This document shows, piece by piece, positions 58,071 to 64,000 of a stretch of DNA of 64,000 bases. A program made the translations under genes and the position numbers. The first letter of the stretch is position 1, and each line of letters starts with the position of its first letter. The notes below the pieces were generated by a model. The model had not been told where the DNA came from. It saw nothing but the letters and a program-made list of their open reading frames with translations, and did not search any database. The stretch is from Fragum whitleyi. Lineage: Eukaryota; Mollusca; Bivalvia; Cardiida; Cardiidae. Where the stretch lies: positions 9,877,686 through 9,941,685 of the forward strand of contig OX411552.1 of assembly GCA_948146395.1 (NCBI GenBank), written 5' to 3'.

Positions 58071-58580
58071 GCCACTGTCTTAGCACAGTTGGTAGCATAT
58101 CAGTTGTTCAATTATATATCCGGGGTTCAATACCTGACGGTGGCCACACATCGTTTGGGACATTCAGTCTTTGTATCCAATCAATGTATTGATAATCAAA
58201 AACTTATGTGGAATGATACAATATCACAAAATTATTCCAAAGGGAATAGAATAAACATTTAATAAAAACACTCAGTATTTCAATATTTTGGAAAAAATTG
58301 TCTTTTCTAAGAAAAATGAAAAATATTTTAACACTACTACATAATGATATAAACTGATACAGCCATTTTAATTCATCTCTAATTAAAATGAGATGAATTA
58401 AAATGGCTGTATCAGTTTATATCATAATGTAGTAGAGTTAAGATATTTTTCATTTTACTTGAAAAGGGCAATTTTTGACGAAATATTGAAATACTGAGTG
58501 TTTTTATTAAATGTTATGTGGAATGATCAGCAAGAGGCGCAGAAAGGATGTGCAGGCTGATCAGTCTTATTTGGTGAGCA
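58071..58580 (+). mobile_element. SINE type 1 split by a foldback element
   Basis: The tRNA-like head GGCCACTGTCTTAGCACAGT then TGGTAGC, box B GGGGTTCAATACCTGAC, and the body start GTATTGATAATC ... CTTATGTGGAATGAT lie at 58071-58217. The body resumes at 58528 with CAGCAAGAGGCGCAGAAAGG, matching the family's CAGCTGGAGGCTAGGAAAGG. Confidence 0.82.
58218..58513. mobile_element. Foldback element, about 250 bp hairpin, between 14 bp direct repeats
   Basis: The arms begin ACATTTAATAAAAACACTCA and end TGAGTGTTTTTATTAAATGT. They pair along about 115 bp each, meeting at TTCATCTCTAATTAAAATGA. TTATGTGGAATGAT stands on both sides (58204-58217 and 58514-58527). About 36 bases (58218-58253) at the left are outside the pairing arms. 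A one-arm relative is at 27154. Confidence 0.9.
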
Positions 58581-59191
58581 AGTTAACCAGTTGGAAATAT
58601 TTTTTCAAGGGCTCATTTAATGATAATCATTTATGAATACAAAATCATGCAATGTATATGACAACCTTAAATTGAGATCTTAATATTGAGTTATCAAGGC
58701 TGGCATTCTTTATCTTAAGGTTGTAGACCTGTAATAGTTCCGCAACATTGTTGAAGTCATAAACTTTAACAGTGTCAGCCAAGGTTCCTAATGATTTTCA
58801 TTAGGAAACCTTAGTTCACATTGTGAAAGTACCATGCGTTCAAAAAACTTTAACAGTGTTAGCCGAGATTAGGAAACCTCTGTTAACATAGTGAAAGACC
58901 ATGTGTTCCGAAATATTGCTGACTATTACAGGTCCACTTCCTCAACCTACTGAGTTTCTATCATTGCCTTTTTGAACTCATTATGAAAAAGAATATTAAG
59001 TTAAGGTGTTGCTTTCTGGAATATACACCTGAACAATTCTGAATCCATTAGTAAGTTGATTGAATGCCAAGATTGTTAGTTCTGGTCCATTTGTTCAATG
59101 GTACTGCAGGTTCAAGAAAATATAGAACTTGTAAATATCCTAGATTATATTACAAATGCATGTTGCAACTCTAATGTTGATTAAGAAAGAA

Positions 59192-59460
59192 AGTGAGCCT
59201 GTGCATAACATTTCTGACAATTCCATGTTTGAATGGTGGAAAGATGTTGAGTAGCTTAGACACTCACGCAGTGCATTAGCTTAGACACTCATGCAGTGCA
59301 TTAGAATTAATTTCTAGTTGAGAATAGCAATTTTATATCTGTAGCCATCTCTTGAGTGCTTAGTTAAGACTCTGATCAGACTGTGCTGCCACACAGACTG
59401 ATCTGAGTCTTAGCTTGTGCACATCCAAAAATTGTTGGAAATGTCATTCACAGGCTCAAG
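59192..59460. mobile_element. MITE with GAGCCTGTGCATAACATTTC ends
   Basis: GAGCCTGTGCATAACATTTC faces GGAAATGTCATTCACAGGCT. The internal hairpin GACTCTGATCAGACTGTGCT faces CACAGACTGATCTGAGTC. It is a relative of 31560-31799. A 22-base direct repeat (CTTAGACACTCACGCAGTGC) lies at about 59256-59301. Confidence 0.85.
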
Positions 59461-59884
59461 TATAAATTGAGATACTGAAAAAAAAATATATTTAATCTTT
59501 TAGAATGATGAAAAATCTAATACATGCCAACAGGTAGGATTCTCTGGCATTCTAAAATTAACAGAACTACCTTGTTTTAATTAACCTTTGGTATCTGTTA
59601 GGTGTTCAGAAATAATCTACGGGATTATGTCATATTGAATAGATATAACAAAGAAGAACAATGTCTTCATAGAAAGCAGCTCATTTGCAAATGTTTAATC
59701 GATGCTATTCACAAAACATTTTAAAGATGGACCAATTCTAATGAAAAATTTCCATCTCTGAACATTGATTTGAATTTTCAAGCTCCTGTAAATTTCATTT
59801 TGAAAAAAGAAAAAAAAACTATTTCTTTGTTCATGAGGGCATTTTTCTGATCATCTCATTGATAAGTTTCAAATAAATATATTT

Positions 59885-60148
59885 GTGACCCATCACACAA
59901 AAAGGGCCCATCTGGATAGTGCATTATTGTCAACGCCAATCAGTCTGTGGACTGAGCAGACTGACTAGCATCAAAATTTTTTGAACCATGCTTGTTTTCT
60001 GAATCTAGAATGATCAATCAACCTCCCAGTATAAGAATGTTTGAAATGCGACTTCTAGTTAACCTGTTCTAGAACCAATCTCTTTTTCAAATATCTACAT
60101 GTATTTTACAGAGTTCCGAGAATGGTCCTTTTTCAACTGATGGGTCAC
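59885..60148 (-). mobile_element. MITE family A, full copy in reverse orientation
   Basis: GTGACCCATCACACAAAAAG on the left faces CTTTTTCAACTGATGGGTCA then C on the right. The inner stem (CAGTCTGTGGACTGAGCAGA then CTGAC) and GGTTAACCTGTTCTAGAACC fit the family. Length is 264 bp. Confidence 0.87.
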
Positions 60149-60984
60149 ATTTACAAATGCATTCTTTTTGACCCTGTAAAGTTAAAAGGTCCTACATATT
60201 TTACCAATTCCTGTCCTGCCCTGTTTGTTGAAGCTTGGCAAAATATTGTGGAGAATAACCTGTATATCTTAGTTTCCCTAATGTTATTTTCCTTAAAAGC
60301 TTAAGATTACAAAATTTTATCATCAAACAATGCTGTCTGACATGATTTTTTGATAGGTTCCAAAGATATAACAGGATTTGGTAAACAAGAGATAAATATC
60401 TATAAAACATTAATGAAGCTGTCAGAAAGAAAATTGTTTTCTTGAATCACAGTTAATAAATCATCCACAGCTAACTGACAAACAAACAAAAATTAATTGC
60501 TATCCTCTGGAGGAATGAGATGGTAGAAATTCTGTAAGTAAAAAATGGAGGAAAAACTGATTTATGATAAAGATTGATACAGTGGTTTGAAATCAAAATA
60601 TTTGTATCCATTTTGAATTCACTAAAATTTTTTTTTTTTAATTTCAAGTTTCAAGCACCAAGTACCAACCTACTTCTGTATTTTATATGAAGATATTTAA
60701 AGATTGTTGAAGTCTTTGAAAGTATAACTTTATAGATATTGATTTTTTAACAACCAAAATAAACCAGTTTAGAAGAAAAATAAATGAATGAAATTAGAGA
60801 AAAAATAGAGTACAAATGACATGATGAATATTTCCAACTATCAGTATAATGGAAGAATTCGGTCAGACAACTTGGTGATTGCCTACTTTCATGTTGCCCT
60901 CTGATAAAAAATATGAGGAGATTATTCTCCCCCACCACATCAGCTGCCATATAATCTCTAATATTCTGGTGATAATTGAAATAC

Positions 60985-61131
60985 CTGTCAGATAGGCAGA
61001 ACTCGATGGAAGCAGATTTTTGTTTTCACGTGGTTGGTACACGTTTAATTCCATGATTTCATGGAGAACAGTGCCGACTGCCAAGGCTTTCAACTGTTTT
61101 GCAAAGAGCACGTTCCGGAGTTCTGTTTCTC
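60985..61131 (-). CDS. Unidentified antisense gene, exon 2
   Basis: On the minus strand a pyrimidine-rich acceptor (GTGTGATATTTCAG) precedes 61131, and ACAG|GTATTT gives a donor at 60984. The exon starts with two bases completing an Arg codon from exon 1 and reads ETELRNVLFAKQLKALAVGT, VLHEIMELNVYQPRENKNLL, PSSSAYLT, ending one base into a codon. The frame has no stop. The balanced composition and both splice sites argue for a real exon. I do not recognise the family. If the donor is skipped, the frame runs on for about 40 more codons to a stop near 60863. Later exons were not found. Confidence 0.6.
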
Positions 61132-61618
61132 CTGAAATATCACACAGTAAAAAAATAAACCTTGAAGATACAGAGGATTCCTTACAAAAAATAGCAAAGC
61201 TACAGATGAGGGGGTATTTTGGATTATAAATGAGATATTATTTCATCTATGCTTGTGCAAATACAAAAATAATTGCAATCCAATAAAATAAAGAATTCTG
61301 ATTGGTTTAAATCGCATCACGTGGGGAAATCCATTGCACTTTATTTCTGTATAAAATGCAATAGGTCTTTCGGGAAACCCCCGACCTTCGACCTGCAAGT
61401 CCTGTGCCGTAGGAACTCGAATCAACCTGGTTCCCAATCACCATTGCTATTTAATCTATTATAAATTTATATATTTTCGCAAGAATTTACGATTACATGC
61501 ATGCAGTTCTGATTCTTAGCCATCGTAAACTAAGAAAACAGCAATTCGACGAAGATCATCAAGCAACCCTCTCAACTAAGACCGACCACGGCGTTTTCGT
61601 TTAAAAATACAGACTTAC

Positions 61619-61643
61619 TTGGCAGAAACACGTTTTTTGTCAT
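61619..61643 (-). CDS. Unidentified antisense gene, exon 1 (start codon)
   Basis: The minus strand reads ATG ACA AAA AAC GTG TTT CTG CCA A and then GTAAGT, an excellent donor at 61618-61613. Joined to 61131 this gives MTKNVFLPRETELRNVLFAK in one frame. An upstream ATG at 61708 (MSWSETNDTQ...) is open in another frame that hits a stop within exon 2, so it would act as an overlapping upstream frame. The choice of start follows from phase with exon 2. Confidence 0.55.
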
Positions 61644-61734
61644 AAGTACCTCTGCAAATTTCAACGTTGTCGTTTATTTGTGTATCATTTGTTTCACTCC
61701 ATGACATTTCACTTCGATAGCGAGATAAAAAAAA

Positions 61735-61760
61735 TACACGATCTAAAAATAGATCGTGTA
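61735..61760. promoter_or_regulatory. 26 bp palindrome upstream of the antisense gene
   Basis: TACACGATCTA and TAGATCGTGTA are exact complements around AAAA. It lies about 90 bases upstream of the proposed start codon on the minus strand, followed by TATATA. It could be a binding site in the promoter or a minimal foldback; the sequence does not decide. Confidence 0.5.
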
Positions 61761-61934
61761 ATATATACGCGCAGAAAGTAGACTTGAAGCTTTAATGTTT
61801 GGCAGAGTATTTTAATTGTTTCTTCGATCTAGAGGATTACAATTATAAGGGATGAGTGTCTTTTTCACTGCGTTTATTAAGGTATAAAGTGCAATTGCCT
61901 TAGCACATGGCTTAAACATAACGCCCTTTGTTAT

Positions 61935-62035
61935 TTGACAAGACGATTCAAATGAGTACCCACAAGATTGGGTTTCAATTAGAAAAAGTGACTTTAGACT
62001 GTCATTACCCCCTCTTATCTTTACCTCTGCACTCT
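61935..62035. mobile_element. Foldback MITE family F, half copy
   Basis: GACGATTCAAATGAGTACCC, ACAAGATTGGGTTTCAATTA, GACTGTCATTACCCCCTCTT, then ATCTTTACCTCTG follow the right half of the 16579 and 47888 copies. A left-end-like fragment (AAGCTACAGATGAGGGGGTA) lies near 61198, on the other side of antisense exon 2's acceptor. Confidence 0.6.
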
Positions 62036-62214
62036 AATAAATGAATAAATTAATGAAATATAATAATTATTTAGGTATGATTTAGAACATGTAAGTTTCA
62101 GACATGTACGATGACCGAAAAAAAAACATGTATATGTGTCTCAAATCTAAAGAAAATTACAAAAAAGTGATAGTTAAAAAAGGGTAGGTATGTTACAAAT
62201 GTTTTGTACTGTAA

Positions 62215-62312
62215 CTGTACTAAGTATAAGTAGAATTTGCTATTTTGACTCGTCGATAGCATACAAAGATAATGTAATCACAAGTCACAATACCGTATTG
62301 GCCTTATAACAA
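62215..62312. repeat. Dispersed repeat, inverse of 7455-7558
   Basis: AGTAGAATTTGCTATTTTGA then CTCGTCGATAGCATACAAA and ATCACAAGTCACAATACCGT are the reverse complement of the segment at 7455-7558. Confidence 0.7.
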
Positions 62313-63520
62313 TTACAGGGCTGGCTTTTAATGTTGAGCCAACTAGATGGTCAAAATGGTATTTCAGTGTATTTGCATTAAAAATTGTCATTCTGTTCAT
62401 ACAATATATCACCATTCCATGATATCTTGAAATAGAAAAAGATGAGTACACAATTGTGCAATTGTTGTCTATCAAAGATAGATGTCCTTTTTGAAATATA
62501 CAAGAAGTCAAGGTCCCAACCAAACGTCTTTGTTTTATCTTGGCTCTAGCTCTTTCATTTATAGAAAGATTCTGTATTTGAAATGAAAGTGATCGTCTGA
62601 TATGAGGAGGTGTGCCATTTTAAATGATTGCTCTAGTCACTTTTGATTTGACAAATATATGCTGGCTTAAAATGACTTATTCTTCAACATCCATTATATT
62701 TACTAGGATAAAAGCATTGTATTGAGTTAGTCGTATGATTTTGCTGCTTGCTAGATGCATTCTATTTCACTTTTCATTCCCAAATAGTGCATTTACTGTC
62801 AAAATTTGGAAAATCATTTATGATGAACAAATTCTACACCCCTAAAATGTTTGATCAATGACATATATGTTCACATGATTCTCTATATTTATAGTATGAG
62901 TATCAAAAGATTAGCCTCAAACTATTTTAGGTATTTTAGATACTTGTGCTGACTTCTCAAATTATTCTGTTTGTCTGTCTGAAACTACTACAACTATAGT
63001 GTACATTCTTTGCCAATCCATCAGTATACAATTAAAAAAGTTTCAATTAAATAAAGAAATGGTTCAAGGTAACCATATCAAAGTTTAAGAACTTTGCTGA
63101 ACAAGGTTTGATTATTGAATTGATTGTTATCCAGCTCACATTGTAACTTGAGCTTTTTTGATCATTTAATGTCTGTCGATCACCATGCATCAACAAAAAT
63201 AGAAGTGTTTACACCCTAGGAGCAGCAATTTTGTCTCAATCATTATAAAAATTTAGAATGTTTGTCTAATCATAAGGATTACCCCTGTAGAAAATGGGAA
63301 TATTTCATCAGAAAAGACAGGAAAAGGGCCTCAATTTCTTTTTCCTCTCTATGGACAATAATATAGGCCCCATTCGGAACATCACTCGTCCATTTCCGTA
63401 AACTGCAACAGACCTCGGATGTATGTAAGGGGGATTGGTATGTAACAAAATCGTGCATTTTATTAGGCAGAAACAGTGTAAGAAAAATAAGCTCTGTAGA
63501 TTTATATTTTTTACAGTAAA

Positions 63521-63592
63521 TAACAGCTGAAAAGTCTTAATTTTTGAGAATGACAAATCATTCTCAAAAATTAAGATTTTTCAGCCGTTATC
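63521..63592. repeat. 72 bp near-perfect palindrome
   Basis: ATAACAGCTGAAAAGTCTTA then ATTTTTGAGAATGA pairs with TCATTCTCAAAAATTAAGAT then TTTTCAGCCGTTAT, with a 4-base loop and few mismatches. Confidence 0.92.
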
Positions 63593-64000
63593 TAAGAATC
63601 TAAAGATATTTATATAGGGATACGATGGTTTCACATCGGCGACCTAAACGAAAATGTTGAAGGCGTCGAGTGTTTCCACTCAAAGTTTCGAGGGCTAATG
63701 CCATCAAGTTTTTCCAAGGATTTCCAGTAATTTTTAAAAATAGTCTATCTATGTACATCCAAGGTTGATCGTGAGATTGGCCGAGTGGTGTTCCGAGTGT
63801 ATTGGCCCCTGACTTCATATACCGGTAACTTGGGTACAATGATAATGGAAAAACACAGATGCTTTGAATACATTATATGATTTGGTACTTAGTGTGTCAA
63901 TTACAAATTTATATATAAAAACTTCTTCAAGGCATGGTTATTATAGTTAAAGTCTAGATCTTTCAATTAAAAACAAAGGTGGGTGATCTAGGGTCAACAT

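Larger units (their letters stand above)
55056..64000 (+). other. SLC7 intron 4 (runs off the window)
   Basis: No further SLC7 exon was found. Apart from features listed, 55060-56150, 57065-57290, 58600-59180, 60150-60980 and 62320-63500 hold nothing recognised. A small direct repeat (CAAAGAAATCTGTTGATTCA, twice) lies at 55621-55671. Confidence 0.6.

Noticed and set aside
8050..59460. CRISPR-like spacing of repeated hairpins
   Set aside because: The repeats are kilobases apart, imperfect, and lie in MITEs of a eukaryotic genome.
61243..61464. Open frames on both strands near the antisense gene
   Set aside because: Both lie in the intron between the two antisense exons. Neither joins either exon in phase and neither has a recognisable domain.

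Overview
This window is nuclear DNA of an animal, most likely a bivalve mollusc or a close marine invertebrate. It is AT-rich, its genes are split by GT-AG introns, and it is packed with tRNA-derived SINEs, foldback elements and short inverted-repeat transposons (MITEs). The host assignment is an inference from this style; no taxon-diagnostic gene was found.

Layout. At 803-4184 (+) lies most of a copper amine oxidase gene: one 240 bp exon and one 1.9 kb terminal exon that carries the topaquinone tyrosine, the catalytic Asp and all three copper-binding His. The N-terminus is missing or lies upstream. From about 4.4 to 23.5 kb I see no host gene; the block is built of transposon remains, SINEs and a long GAA/GAAA microsatellite. 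From 23544 to beyond the right edge runs a second gene on the + strand, the start of an SLC7-type (APC superfamily) amino-acid transporter. Four exons (23544-23580, 38238-38318, 43287-43559, 54954-55055) join in matching phase to give a 164-residue N-terminal part ending in transmembrane segment 2. Its introns are 14.7, 5.0, 11.4 and more than 8.9 kb long. The last of these holds two exons of an unidentified gene on the opposite strand (61643 down to 60985).

Mobile DNA. At least three tRNA-headed SINE types are present. There is a decayed LINE endonuclease region split by a SINE with a perfect 11 bp target-site duplication. There are several MITE families with TTAA or TA ends, many with a strongly conserved central hairpin. 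Three larger inverted-repeat elements are filled with one short motif repeated about every 10-11 bp or in clusters (ACACGYT, CGGAT/CGTAT, CGATC).

Most notable points. (1) A SINE inserted exactly at the 3' splice site of SLC7 exon 4: its target-site duplication contains the acceptor, so the old polypyrimidine tract now lies 273 bp away. (2) A 1.7 kb element made of helically phased ACACGYT repeats sits inside another MITE. (3) A roughly 250 bp foldback sits inside a SINE between 14 bp direct repeats, with a single-arm relative 31 kb away. (4) A small antisense gene lies in the SLC7 intron with a 26 bp palindrome just upstream. I see no prokaryote-style system, CRISPR array or intact transposase.
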